A DNA stretch of 64,000 bases from assembly GCF_905201705.1 (NCBI RefSeq), contig NZ_CAJKOX010000018.1, positions 1-64,000 of the forward strand, written 5' to 3'. Below, piece by piece: positions 24,486 through 32,147 of this stretch. A program made the position numbers and the translations under genes. Within the stretch, counting starts at the first letter, position 1, and every line of letters starts with the position of its first letter. This stretch comes from an uncultured Marvinbryantia sp. Lineage in GTDB: Bacteria > Bacillota > Clostridia > Lachnospirales > Lachnospiraceae. The notes below the pieces were generated by a model. It searched no databases and was not told the DNA's origin. It saw only the letters and a list, made by a program, of their open reading frames with translations.

Positions 24486-24599
24486 AAGCGGAACGCAGGG
24501 AAATGTTGTTGTTGCTGTTCGTCCGGGTGTTGTTCAAGTTCAACGCCGCAGGCCCGCCGTTGCTGGTGTTGTTGAAACTGGACCCCCGTAAAGGCAAGC
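24486..24599 (-). repeat. DGR template repeat (TR)
   Basis: 114 bp aligning without gaps to 25184-25297 (offset 698). Read on the minus strand, all 15 mismatches are at TR adenines; the remaining positions, including 18 at the 3' end (TTTCCCTGCGTTCCGCTT), are identical. It contains nine AAC codons in the target frame, the usual DGR diversification codon. It is non-coding here. The flanks 24240-24485 hold the spacer toward RT and no gene. Confidence 0.97.
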
Positions 24600-24631
24600 A
24601 AGTCCCTCTAGTAATGGCTCTTTCCCATAGA

Positions 24632-24655
24632 AAAAGCGGGCTGCCCCGCTTATTT
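24632..24655 (-). terminator. Hairpin after avd
   Basis: AAGCGGG / CCCGCTT with a four-base loop, followed on the minus strand by TTTTTC. It may separate target/avd mRNA from the TR RNA. Confidence 0.65.
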
Positions 24656-25092
24656 CACTTTTTCTTCTTTGCAGACTGCGGATTTAAGCTTTCAAAATAT
24701 CCGCCGATCATGCGCCCGATTTCATTTACTTTTCTCGACCATACTTCATATTGATGCAGTGAAATACATGGTTTTTTATTCGCATGTAGCTCTTTATCCG
24801 CTGCCAGCCGTAAAGTCTGCCGCAGCCAGTCAAGTTCCGTGTCCAGTTCTCCCAGCGTTGTTTTCTTATAATGCTTATTTTCCAGCGTAATAACATGGTG
24901 CATTATATTGTACTGCGTTTGCCGTATTTCCTTTGCCAGCCCATACCTTTCATACCGTGGAAAACCGTCTAAAATCGGGTTGCCGTACCGTATCAACTCA
25001 TAGACTTTGTTTTTCATCTGAAAATCTTCCGTCCGTGCGTTGTCCTGTACCTTTTCCAGCGGCTCCGGCTGTTCTTTGTCTTCTGCCGCCAT
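24655..25092 (-). CDS. avd: DGR accessory variability determinant (Avd-like)
   Basis: A 145-residue basic helical protein of the Avd/four-helix-bundle family that binds RT and TR RNA in DGRs. After an acidic start it shows the typical helices YELIRYGNPILDGFPRYERY, GLAKEIRQTQYNIMHHVITL, LDTELDWLRQTLRLAADKEL and LHQYEVWSRKVNEIGRMIGG, with a Lys-rich tail. It lies between the variable gene and TR, the canonical position. Assignment rests on fold pattern and context rather than invariant residues. Confidence 0.88.
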   Translation of the reverse strand: MAAEDKEQPEPLEKVQDNARTEDFQMKNKVYELIRYGNPILDGFPRYERYGLAKEIRQTQYNIMHHVITLENKHYKKTTLGELDTELDWLRQTLRLAADKELHANKKPCISLHQYEVWSRKVNEIGRMIGGYFESLNPQSAKKKK

Positions 25093-25124
25093 TTTCCCAC
25101 CTCTAATTTTTATGTCAGTTTTAA

Positions 25125-25146
25125 GGGGATTGCTGCCGCAATCCCC
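25125..25146 (-). other. Stem-loop downstream of the variable repeat
   Basis: Perfect nine-base stem GGGGATTGC / GCAATCCCC with a four-base loop, 38 bases past the end of VR. DGR target genes often have such a hairpin here that promotes homing; it may also terminate the target mRNA. Confidence 0.65.
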
Positions 25147-25172
25147 ACAGTTTTACAGTGTCCAGTTACCAG

Positions 25173-26225
25173 TTATTCATATAAAGCGGAACGCAGGGAA
25201 ATGTAGTGGTTGCTGAACGTCCGGGTGCTGCGCAAGAACAACGCCGCAGGCCCGCCGAGGCCGGTGTTGCTGAAACCGGACCCCCGCAAAGGCAAGCGCT
25301 CACCGTTGTTTCGCCCATACATTCTTCCCGGCGCTGTGGAACCTGTATTCGGGAAAAATCCGGCAGCAATCAAAATCTGTGGAATGTTCACGCCCTCTGC
25401 TGCCTTTACATCCTTGAAATACGCGCTAATATCATTGCTATCGGTTGTCTGATATACAATGCTTGTATTAATACGCATTGCATTACTTGTGGCGCTTGTC
25501 CCGTCAATTTTCAGCGTCCCGGCGGTTCCCGGTGCAACAAGCGTTCCATCCGGCATGATTGCTTTCCATTCCGTGCTGTCTGCCGCCATGCTGCAGTCAG
25601 ATTTCATAGCGTTACCATACGGAATAATATTGATTTCCCCGTCTTTTACCCTTGCACCGGAAACCCATTCATGACAATTCCCGCAAAGATCGGCAATTCC
25701 CGCGGCTGTCCAATCGTCATACCATGTTACAGGTCCGGAACCCGTGGCGGTCCTTCCGCCGTCATGATCTCCGTCAATGTATGTATTAATGCCCCGTTCC
25801 CACGCCGCCAGATAACTTGCGTCCCAGTTCGTGTTACCTCTGGGGATAGTGCCGTTTTTCTCCGAACGCATTACCAACGCCGCAAAAACTCCGTTCTGGT
25901 TCAAATACCAGCCTGCGCCCTTATTCCGGCACACCTGCAGCGCCCGGTCAAAATTGATATAGCACTGCGGGTCTTTCAGCGCCAGTGAATAGGCGCGGTC
26001 ATTTACAACGGTATTGATATACTTTGACACCCAGATCACGTCTTTTTCTACGCCGTCCACAATCCACCACGGAAGGGTTTCCTGTGTCCCTCCCTCGATA
26101 ATATCGCTATACTTCATCTTTGGTACTGCCACCATGATTGACGGCTTCCCCAGATCATCAAAAAAAACCTTATTTCTTGCGCCGTAAGAAGCTACCGCAA
26201 GCGCCAGATCATCAAAATTACTCAT
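25173..26225 (-). CDS. DGR-diversified tail-tip protein with C-type-lectin/FGE-like fold
   Basis: A 350-residue protein whose last 41 residues carry the variable repeat. The central part resembles the formylglycine-generating-enzyme/C-type-lectin group used by many DGR targets, with DLCGNCHEWVSG (~180-188) matching the family GNxxEW motif. The N-terminus (NFDDLALAVASYGARNKVFFDD) probably attaches to the particle. Compared with what the TR would encode, ten residues are changed: Ser/Asn to G, S, G, L, F, R, S, F, H and Y, plus one silent change. It is the last structural gene after J, I and the tip proteins, so a receptor-binding role is inferred. Confidence 0.93.
   Translation of the reverse strand: MSNFDDLALAVASYGARNKVFFDDLGKPSIMVAVPKMKYSDIIEGGTQETLPWWIVDGVEKDVIWVSKYINTVVNDRAYSLALKDPQCYINFDRALQVCRNKGAGWYLNQNGVFAALVMRSEKNGTIPRGNTNWDASYLAAWERGINTYIDGDHDGGRTATGSGPVTWYDDWTAAGIADLCGNCHEWVSGARVKDGEINIIPYGNAMKSDCSMAADSTEWKAIMPDGTLVAPGTAGTLKIDGTSATSNAMRINTSIVYQTTDSNDISAYFKDVKAAEGVNIPQILIAAGFFPNTGSTAPGRMYGRNNGERLPLRGSGFSNTGLGGPAALFLRSTRTFSNHYISLRSALYE
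25184..25297 (-). repeat. DGR variable repeat (VR)
   Basis: 114-bp variable copy at the 3' end of the target gene, residues ~310-348. Eleven codons differ from TR (15 bases), all at template adenines: AAC became CTC, TTC, CGC, AGC, CAC or TAC, and AGT/AGC became GGT/GGC. Identity at the 3' side (25184-25201) marks the homing-initiation end. Confidence 0.97.
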
Positions 26226-26229
26226 TGTT

Positions 26230-26577
26230 TTAATCCTCCAATCCCCACAAAATCAGTGTGCAAAGTGACATATCAAACGGCAGCGGATAAGGTATGCCCT
26301 CTGCAGGCTCCCTGTCCTCTGCCGTTCCATTTTCAATCACATCATAACGTCTTGCCGGAATGATAATCTGCGCCGCATATTTCCGCGCCCTTCCGCCCGT
26401 TCCGATCACAACGCCGTTTTCATCATCAATGCAAATATCCAGTGTGACTTCATAATCTCTTTCACGGGTTGCAAGGTTCACAGTCAGTTCATCATCCCCG
26501 AACGTAATTTTCTTTGCGGAAACCTCATATTCAATATGTTTTCCCGGTGTTTTTTCTTCTACATTAATTGTTGCCAT
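26230..26577 (-). CDS. Tail-tip associated protein (115 aa)
   Basis: A beta-rich 115-residue protein (HIEYEVSAKKITFGDDELTVN, DYEVTLDICIDDENGVVIG) starting at an ATG that overlaps the preceding stop (TAATG). I do not recognise it. It lies immediately before the DGR target and could be an adaptor or chaperone for it. Confidence 0.6.
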   Translation of the reverse strand: MATINVEEKTPGKHIEYEVSAKKITFGDDELTVNLATRERDYEVTLDICIDDENGVVIGTGGRARKYAAQIIIPARRYDVIENGTAEDREPAEGIPYPLPFDMSLCTLILWGLED

Positions 26578-26735
26578 TATCTCCGTCCCTCCCTCTCAAC
26601 TTCCTTGCTTCTGGCAGCAATCACCTCTGCGGCTTCCCGCTGCTCCGGTGTCCCTCTGCCCTGTACGCCAAAAGAACGCATCACATACGCTTCATGCTCC
26701 CGGCGTTCGTCTGATCTAATTATTACATTTGCCAT
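26577..26735 (-). CDS. Small basic tail-region protein (52 aa)
   Basis: MANVIIRSDERREHEAYVMR opens a 52-residue charged protein; start and stop both overlap neighbours by TAATG junctions, which strongly supports it being translated. Predicted mostly helical. Conserved position between tip proteins; function unknown. Confidence 0.7.
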   Translation of the reverse strand: MANVIIRSDERREHEAYVMRSFGVQGRGTPEQREAAEVIAARSKEVEREGRR

Positions 26736-27229
26736 TAATAAAACCCACCTTTCACATAGATTTTAAGTTTTACACTTGTAGCGCTCCCGGTATGCTCAAC
26801 CTTGAACCCGTTTAACAGTTTTTCGGAAACCACAATTTCCCCCGGAAAGCCGCCGGAATATTCCAGCACTTCCGCCGTTACGGTATAATCAAGATGGTTT
26901 CTTTTCTGTGACAACGCCATTGTCTTTTTAGAATTGTTGAACGGGTAAGACTGTGTATTCGTCAGCGTTACTTCCATTGTTTCCCCTTCCATATCTGCCA
27001 ACTGCTGCCCCGTATGGATTGCATGAAGGGCAAGCAGCGCCGCCAGTTCCCCGGCGTTTGAAATACCGTCCTCCATGCGGTTAAAATTCGCCGCATTCTG
27101 CGGCGTTCCCTGCTGTATCACGTCCCCTTCATCCGGGGTATGTGTGATCGTCCCGTCACTGTTCGGCGTTTCCCTGTACCTGTCCGGAAACTCTGTTACA
27201 TGGTCCTGCCATTGCTTCCACACATACAT
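26735..27229 (-). CDS. Tail-fibre-like baseplate appendage protein (164 aa)
   Basis: The N-terminus MYVWKQWQDHVTEFPDRYRE followed by GDVIQQGTPQNAANFNRMED is the attachment motif of many Firmicutes phage tail appendage proteins. The C-terminal half is a beta-sandwich segment (SYPFNNSKKTMALSQKRN, GFKVEHTGSATSVKLKIYVK). It sits between I-associated genes and the DGR target and may carry or trimerise the variable tip. Confidence 0.7.
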   Translation of the reverse strand: MYVWKQWQDHVTEFPDRYRETPNSDGTITHTPDEGDVIQQGTPQNAANFNRMEDGISNAGELAALLALHAIHTGQQLADMEGETMEVTLTNTQSYPFNNSKKTMALSQKRNHLDYTVTAEVLEYSGGFPGEIVVSEKLLNGFKVEHTGSATSVKLKIYVKGGFY

Positions 27230-27232
27230 TCT

Positions 27233-27544
27233 TTAAACCTCCTGTTCTTCGATTTTGAATACAAAACGGTACAGCGCCCCTTCCTGCACGTCAGAAAGCT
27301 TGATGTTTTCCGCTTTGTCCGCCCACAACTGCTTATTTTTGTTATACAGTTGTACACGCTGGATTGTGACGGCTGTATTTGCCTGCGGCGTTATTTCCAG
27401 ATATACGGCAACTCTGCCGTCAGAAAGCCTTTCTCTCCGGTGTATCGCCATCTTTGTAACGCTTCCGCTTACCGTCACCTGCGCATAAGCAATGTTGTTT
27501 TCTATAAACTGTCTGAAATCTTCTATTGCCTGTGCTGTCAGCAT
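27233..27544 (-). CDS. Phage tail protein (103 aa)
   Basis: A 103-residue protein with an N-terminal helix (TAQAIEDFRQFIENNIAYAQ) and beta-rich remainder (GRVAVYLEITPQANTAVTIQ). It follows tail protein I by 15 bases. Proteins in this position in Clostridia phages connect baseplate and fibres; the family is not recognised with certainty. Confidence 0.6.
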   Translation of the reverse strand: MLTAQAIEDFRQFIENNIAYAQVTVSGSVTKMAIHRRERLSDGRVAVYLEITPQANTAVTIQRVQLYNKNKQLWADKAENIKLSDVQEGALYRFVFKIEEQEV

Positions 27545-27559
27545 TCTTCCTCACCTCCT

Positions 27560-28480
27560 TTACAGCTTCCGTGCGCTGCCGCAAAGCTTCACTGAATAAG
27601 AAAAGCTTGCGGTTTCCACTGTGTTTTCTATAAACGCACTCTTTGTCTTCTCCTGTGTGCTTCTCTGTGGCGTTTCTCCTGCGTTTTTCTGCCCTGTTGG
27701 TATATTTCTATACCCGAATACATTTAACGCCGTTTCTGCGTCAATCTGCGCGGTTCTGCTTTGAAATATCCGGTTTCTTTGTGGCTTTGTTCCTGCCAAC
27801 GGGGAAACAAATGCAAACCCTGCCGCATCCGTCCCCACAATCAGCACGTCCGCCGCCTGCTTACCTTCCCGGCTTCTCTGCGGATATGTCCCCGCCATCC
27901 TCCGCCCTGTCAGCGGCGTTCTATACAGAAAACAGTCTGTATGCGTCTGGATGATACAGGAAATGCGGTTTTGATATACAACGCCCTCCATATGTGAAGA
28001 AAGACGTTTATACATTTTCACCGCATTTACAATTTCCCTGTAGCTTGCCGCAATTCTGCTATTTGTCGTATCGCAGATAATTTGAAAATGGTGCGGTTCC
28101 CCGCCGTATTCAAACCATTCTTCCACCGTGCTTTCCGGATATACCGCCCCCAACGCCTTTTCCACCGCATACACGGTTCCCATTTTTTTATGTATCTTTA
28201 CACTGTTTTTCAGAAGTTCCCGTTTCGTTTCCAACGGGTAAGAATAATCGTACCAGTCAATGTGCATATCATACGCAAGTATATCCACCAGTGCTTCCGG
28301 CAGTTCATCTATTCTGGAATATATCAGCACATTATCAATAATCCCGCTTACGCTCAATAGCTGTTCTGCCATCACCTTTGCAAGCGCTTTGATTTTCGGG
28401 TCCCGTTGTAGCGCGGGCGGCAGATATTCAGCGAAATCAACATGGTATATATCCTGCATCCGCCCCGCCTTTTTACTCAT
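27560..28480 (-). CDS. Tail protein I (P2 gpI-like) baseplate protein
   Basis: Baseplate protein of the P2 gpI family with an extended C-terminus (about 306 aa). The conserved N-terminal domain reads LPPALQRDPKIKALAKVMAE, ISRIDELPEALVDILAYDMH-type residues (YSRIDELPEALVDILAYDMH) and HKKMGTVYAVEKALGAVYP. P2 gpI bridges gpJ to the fibres. The C-terminal ~100 residues (TPLTGRRMAGTYPQ, SPLAGTKPQRNR) contain short repeated motifs. Start at 28480 since GGGGG lies eight bases upstream; it overlaps the J stop. Confidence 0.85.
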   Translation of the reverse strand: MSKKAGRMQDIYHVDFAEYLPPALQRDPKIKALAKVMAEQLLSVSGIIDNVLIYSRIDELPEALVDILAYDMHIDWYDYSYPLETKRELLKNSVKIHKKMGTVYAVEKALGAVYPESTVEEWFEYGGEPHHFQIICDTTNSRIAASYREIVNAVKMYKRLSSHMEGVVYQNRISCIIQTHTDCFLYRTPLTGRRMAGTYPQRSREGKQAADVLIVGTDAAGFAFVSPLAGTKPQRNRIFQSRTAQIDAETALNVFGYRNIPTGQKNAGETPQRSTQEKTKSAFIENTVETASFSYSVKLCGSARKL

Positions 28481-29612
28481 TTTCATTTCCCCCATTTATA
28501 ACATTCTGTTTCCCCAGCTTTGCAACGTGCGTTTCCTCCACGACTGAAAAAACAGGTTCCCGCACATCTATTCTCTTCACTCCTGCCGCCATCAGCATTT
28601 CCACCAGCTTTGACGGGTTAATGTCGCGCCCCATTTTTTCGGTCTGCCATGATATGTATTTTTCAACTGCTGCCGCCGCTTCCTGTGCAATAATGGTGTT
28701 GCTTGCCTGCGTGTTGCGCTCTATGTAGTAAGTCAGATCAATATTGAAAATATCTTCATCCGGTACAGATACCGTTACAATATCCGTCATGGGGCGCACG
28801 TCTTTCGCGTTCAATTCCTCTTCGATCTGCTTCAAGATCGTTTCCGTTGCTTCCTGTCCGTCTTTCAGCAGCACGCGCACATCAACCACGCCCGCTTCCG
28901 GGGACGTTGCCGCAATATCCGCAATAGCAGAAGATACACTTTTTGCAAAATAAATATAGCCGTTTACCGGACCGGCAGTTGAAAAGCTTTCCATGCTTTC
29001 ACGCATCCGGTAATAATAATCTGCGTCTGTTTCTTCATCTGAACCGCCTGCGGTCTTTGTGATATTCTCAACAGAAAGAAAATAATCATATACGTCCACA
29101 ATCTCCGTAACCTGCCCCGGCGCAAGATCGTTTCCAACGGTTCCCGCCGTCTGGCATTCCGCCACCACATCCCCGTATGATTGCCCCGCTATAATCTCTA
29201 ATTCTTCCAATGTTGCAAAAGTGATTTCACCGTCAAACGTTATCCGTGTTCCCTCCGGGACGTAAACGCTTTGTTGCTGTGGCTCCGATATGTAGCAACG
29301 GAATGTTGCCCGCGCTGGTTCTGCCGGAAGTCTTTCTATATCATGGAAAAGCTCTGCAAGGCTGTCCAGATATTCCCCTTCTGCATATCTGGGGACGTTT
29401 TTCTTTGCTGTTTCTTCGATCAAAACCCGCTGCTGTACTACGATTTCCGCGCACCATGAAATAAAAAGCCTTTCCGGGGATGCCGGATAGACTTTCTTTT
29501 TCTTCCCTGTCATTTCCTCATACATCAGTTCATACAGGGCAATCATGCTATTAATTATCGTTTCAACATCCGTTTCAACAAACTGTATGTCCGGATATGT
29601 CCGCTCACTCAT
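28473..29612 (-). CDS. Baseplate J protein (P2 gpJ/Mu gp47 family)
   Basis: A 379-residue wedge component of contractile-tail baseplates. Conserved features: an N-terminal helical region (SPERLFISWCAEIVVQQRVL), the block GEITFATLEELEIIAGQ, the characteristic GTVGNDLAPGQVTEIVDV, and GGSDEETDADYYYRMRESM, then the long C-terminal domain. It overlaps the gp25 gene upstream by eight bases and tail protein I downstream, giving the standard W-J-I order. Confidence 0.93.
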   Translation of the reverse strand: MSERTYPDIQFVETDVETIINSMIALYELMYEEMTGKKKKVYPASPERLFISWCAEIVVQQRVLIEETAKKNVPRYAEGEYLDSLAELFHDIERLPAEPARATFRCYISEPQQQSVYVPEGTRITFDGEITFATLEELEIIAGQSYGDVVAECQTAGTVGNDLAPGQVTEIVDVYDYFLSVENITKTAGGSDEETDADYYYRMRESMESFSTAGPVNGYIYFAKSVSSAIADIAATSPEAGVVDVRVLLKDGQEATETILKQIEEELNAKDVRPMTDIVTVSVPDEDIFNIDLTYYIERNTQASNTIIAQEAAAAVEKYISWQTEKMGRDINPSKLVEMLMAAGVKRIDVREPVFSVVEETHVAKLGKQNVINGGNENE

Positions 29613-29931
29613 CTTCCGTCACCCCTTCTATTTCCACGATTGCAATGATCGTTCCCGTTGTGTTATCCGTTTCAAAATCCACCCCGCCAATAATCGCCCG
29701 TGGCTCATACGTTTCTATTTGATCGTAAATTTCCGCTACCAGAAGATTTAAAACTGCAGGCAATGGCCGCCCGTATATATTCCCGGTAATTCCCAGCCCG
29801 CGCACCATTGGACAGGATTTCTGCACGCTTGATACAATGATTGCCACATTCTGTAGCACTTCCGCATGTGTATTTTGCGGGTCCAAATCTATATTTTCCA
29901 GCAATTTCCCGTCACCTCTGATAATGTCCAC
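29605..29931 (-). CDS. gp25/W-like baseplate wedge protein
   Basis: A 108-residue lysozyme-fold-like GPW/gp25 protein that joins baseplate to sheath. Seen: LQNVAIIVSSVQKSCPMVRG and RPLPAVLNLLVAEIYDQIE-like order typical of the family, with a C-terminal strand GTIIAIVEIEG. It precedes J as in P2 and T4-like baseplates. Confidence 0.85.
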   Translation of the reverse strand: MDIIRGDGKLLENIDLDPQNTHAEVLQNVAIIVSSVQKSCPMVRGLGITGNIYGRPLPAVLNLLVAEIYDQIETYEPRAIIGGVDFETDNTTGTIIAIVEIEGVTEDE

Positions 29932-29937
29932 CGTCTG

Positions 29938-30339
29938 TCACCTCTTCGCATATTCCTTCATAGATACACTTACTTTCGCAGAAAGCAGGTTTCCTTTTTT
30001 GTCAAATCGTTTCAGTTCCCCGCTAATATCCGTCATGGCCCACTTATAAGCCCCGTAAACCTTTCCGCCAATCACAAGCCGGTCTGTCTTCCCTGTCTGT
30101 ACGATCTTCCGCAGTTTTTCAAGTTCTGTCAGCGGCGTTACTCCAAGAAAAACACTCAAATTCATTTCAAAACTGATTGTTTCTAACTCCGGCCCCAGAA
30201 ATTCCAGCAAATCCCTTTTCATGTGCCTGTCATGTTCCGCATAATTCCCGGAAATCTGCCATTTCATATTATTGAAAGTCCGAACAGTCTTGTCAGATAC
30301 AGAAAAAAACACCCCGGCAAATGTTCCGATATTTGCCAT
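29938..30339 (-). CDS. P2 gpU-like tail protein
   Basis: About 133 residues starting MANIGTFAGVFFSVSDKTVR. The block LLEFLGPELETISFEMNLSV followed by TELEKLRKIVQTGKTDRLV matches the P2 gpU family, implicated in tail length/termination. The ATG overlaps the preceding gene's stop at 30339. An upstream in-frame extension of 29 residues is only a shadow of that gene. Confidence 0.8.
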   Translation of the reverse strand: MANIGTFAGVFFSVSDKTVRTFNNMKWQISGNYAEHDRHMKRDLLEFLGPELETISFEMNLSVFLGVTPLTELEKLRKIVQTGKTDRLVIGGKVYGAYKWAMTDISGELKRFDKKGNLLSAKVSVSMKEYAKR

Positions 30340-30617
30340 TACTGCACACCTCCGATAATAAAACCGTCCCCGTCCCCATCCGGAAGCATGATACAAAGCA
30401 CCATGCTCCCGATTTCCGGGGTCCACTTTTTCACGGTAACTGCGTGATTATGGCCTTCTGCTACCCCTGTTGTAACGGTACTGGGTCTGATAAGAATATG
30501 AAGTTCCCCGGACATGATGCCTTTATCTTCAAACTTCACACGGGCCGTCATGTCGCTTTTTTTGACGCTGTGAACCTTCCCCACCCGCACAATATCCCGC
30601 AATTCTTCATTATCCAT
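30339..30617 (-). CDS. Short baseplate spike/V-like OB-fold protein
   Basis: About 92 residues: an OB-type domain with GKVHSVKKSDMTARVKFEDK and IGSMVLCIMLPDGDGDGFII. It resembles the N-terminal domain of P2 gpV/Mu gp45 spikes but lacks their C-terminal beta-helix needle, so either the spike is minimal or the tip is supplied by another protein. ATG overlaps the hub stop (TGATG). Confidence 0.75.
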   Translation of the reverse strand: MDNEELRDIVRVGKVHSVKKSDMTARVKFEDKGIMSGELHILIRPSTVTTGVAEGHNHAVTVKKWTPEIGSMVLCIMLPDGDGDGFIIGGVQ

Positions 30618-31933
30618 CAATACCCCTCCAATACCTGTTTTAATTCAATTTCTGTTGTATAGCCGCCAGTCAGTTTGTGCCTTGCTTTCGCAATTTTATA
30701 TTTCTTGTCAAACTGCTGGAAACCTTTCAATTTTACCGTTGCCCCGGCTACAAGTGACACGTCACCAACTACAGTAAAACTCCCCGTATATTCCTGCGTA
30801 TTCTTTTCCCGCAGCCGTTTTTGCGCCAGCTTTTTCGCCTGCGCCTTGCTGGTTACTTTTTCATTCACCTGTAAAGTCTGCCCGCTTCCCTTTTTGCTGT
30901 TCGGCGTATAGGTATATTCAATCGTTTTCTTTGTCTTTGGGTCCGTCCATGACACATGACAGCTTGTATACGCTGTATCTGTCAGTTTCGTTCCTAATTT
31001 GTAAGATATAATATCCCCGCTGCCTTTTTTCAGTGTCTTTATCGCAGGCTTTTTATCGTAAGTTTCCGCATCATATATCACAATCGTTAAGGCAGTTACT
31101 TTAAGTGCCTGCCCTGCTGCTTTGCAAAGCTTCTGTAAGAATTTTATATCAGACATTCTTACCTGCTCTTTCCGTTTGTATTGCGGATTTTCTGTACTTT
31201 CATACATCAGTTTTAACCCTGCCTGTTTTGCGATCTGCTGCGCAATCACTTTCAGACTTGTTTTCTCCCATGCCCTTGATTTCTTTTCTTTACGCAAGGT
31301 GCTGGAATAGGGAATAGACGTTGATTTCAGCGTAACCTTATCCGGCGGGCCGGACATATCTACGCTGTCAATCTCAAATACGCCACATTCTAAGACTGCA
31401 TCTTTCCCGGTATCGTTCCAATTCTTCTGCACCAGAACCGCTTCCACATACTTTGCAGAGTGCCTTGTATCTCCGTCTACCGTGCTTTTTTTCGTTGTGA
31501 CAGTTGTTTTCTTTGTTGTCGTTGTTGATTTCCCCGGAACGGTAATTTTAAATACCTGCCCCGGGTAAATCAAATTCGGATTTTTTATTTTATTCTGGGA
31601 AGCGATCTGCGGATATTTTGTACCGCTCCCCAGATATTTTGCAGCAATAGCCCATAAGGTATCACCGCGTTTTACAACGTAGTTTATTGTCTTTTCGCTT
31701 GTTGTCGTTGTCGTGACCGTTCTTGTAGTCTTGACTGTTGCCTGCACTACAAGCCATTTTCCCAGCATATTATTTTCCCGGTCATCATAGACAAGCTGGA
31801 AATCGTCTGCTGCGTCTTCCTCTTCATCCGTGTATGTGGCAGACTGCAAATGCAAATTGAAATCTTCCGGTACTTTTACATTTTTGAACGCAAGCCGTAG
31901 TTCCACCCGGCGGGCTAATGTCTTATCACTCAT
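30617..31933 (-). CDS. Baseplate hub protein (gpD/XkdQ-like) with internal LysM
   Basis: A 438-residue protein. The N-terminal hub segment (RRVELRLAFKNVKVPEDFNL, DDFQLVYDD) is interrupted after ~85 residues by a complete LysM domain (VVKRGDTLWAIAAKYLGSGT to PGQVFKI) and a Thr/Lys-rich linker. The gpD-type fold then resumes (VEAVLVQKNW, KVIAQQIAKQAGLKLMYES, ELKQVLEGY end). Hub trimers cap the tube; the LysM could hold peptidoglycan at the tip. It overlaps both neighbours. Confidence 0.88.
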   Translation of the reverse strand: MSDKTLARRVELRLAFKNVKVPEDFNLHLQSATYTDEEEDAADDFQLVYDDRENNMLGKWLVVQATVKTTRTVTTTTTSEKTINYVVKRGDTLWAIAAKYLGSGTKYPQIASQNKIKNPNLIYPGQVFKITVPGKSTTTTKKTTVTTKKSTVDGDTRHSAKYVEAVLVQKNWNDTGKDAVLECGVFEIDSVDMSGPPDKVTLKSTSIPYSSTLRKEKKSRAWEKTSLKVIAQQIAKQAGLKLMYESTENPQYKRKEQVRMSDIKFLQKLCKAAGQALKVTALTIVIYDAETYDKKPAIKTLKKGSGDIISYKLGTKLTDTAYTSCHVSWTDPKTKKTIEYTYTPNSKKGSGQTLQVNEKVTSKAQAKKLAQKRLREKNTQEYTGSFTVVGDVSLVAGATVKLKGFQQFDKKYKIAKARHKLTGGYTTEIELKQVLEGY

Positions 31934-32147
31934 TATCCAGTAGCCCCCTTTTCCACGGCGGCAGTTCTAAGTTTTCTTCATCCTCCACTTCCGGGATAGT
32001 AAGCACTACCCCGGCTGGAAAGACGAAAATTTCCGCATATTTCGCATTTGCTTTTATGAGTTTGTCCATATACAGGACGGAACCCATCTGATCTGCTGCT
32101 ATCTGGTCCCACATATCCCCGGAAATTGTGGTATATGTTTTAATCAT
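31926..32147 (-). CDS. Tail protein X-like LysM protein
   Basis: About 73 residues, a single LysM-like fold: TYTTISGDMWDQIAADQMGS then LIKANAKYAEIFVFPAGVVL. P2 gpX homologues occupy this place between tape measure and hub. Start ATG (32147) overlaps the tape-measure stop (ATGATTAA). Confidence 0.88.
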   Translation of the reverse strand: MIKTYTTISGDMWDQIAADQMGSVLYMDKLIKANAKYAEIFVFPAGVVLTIPEVEDEENLELPPWKRGLLDNE

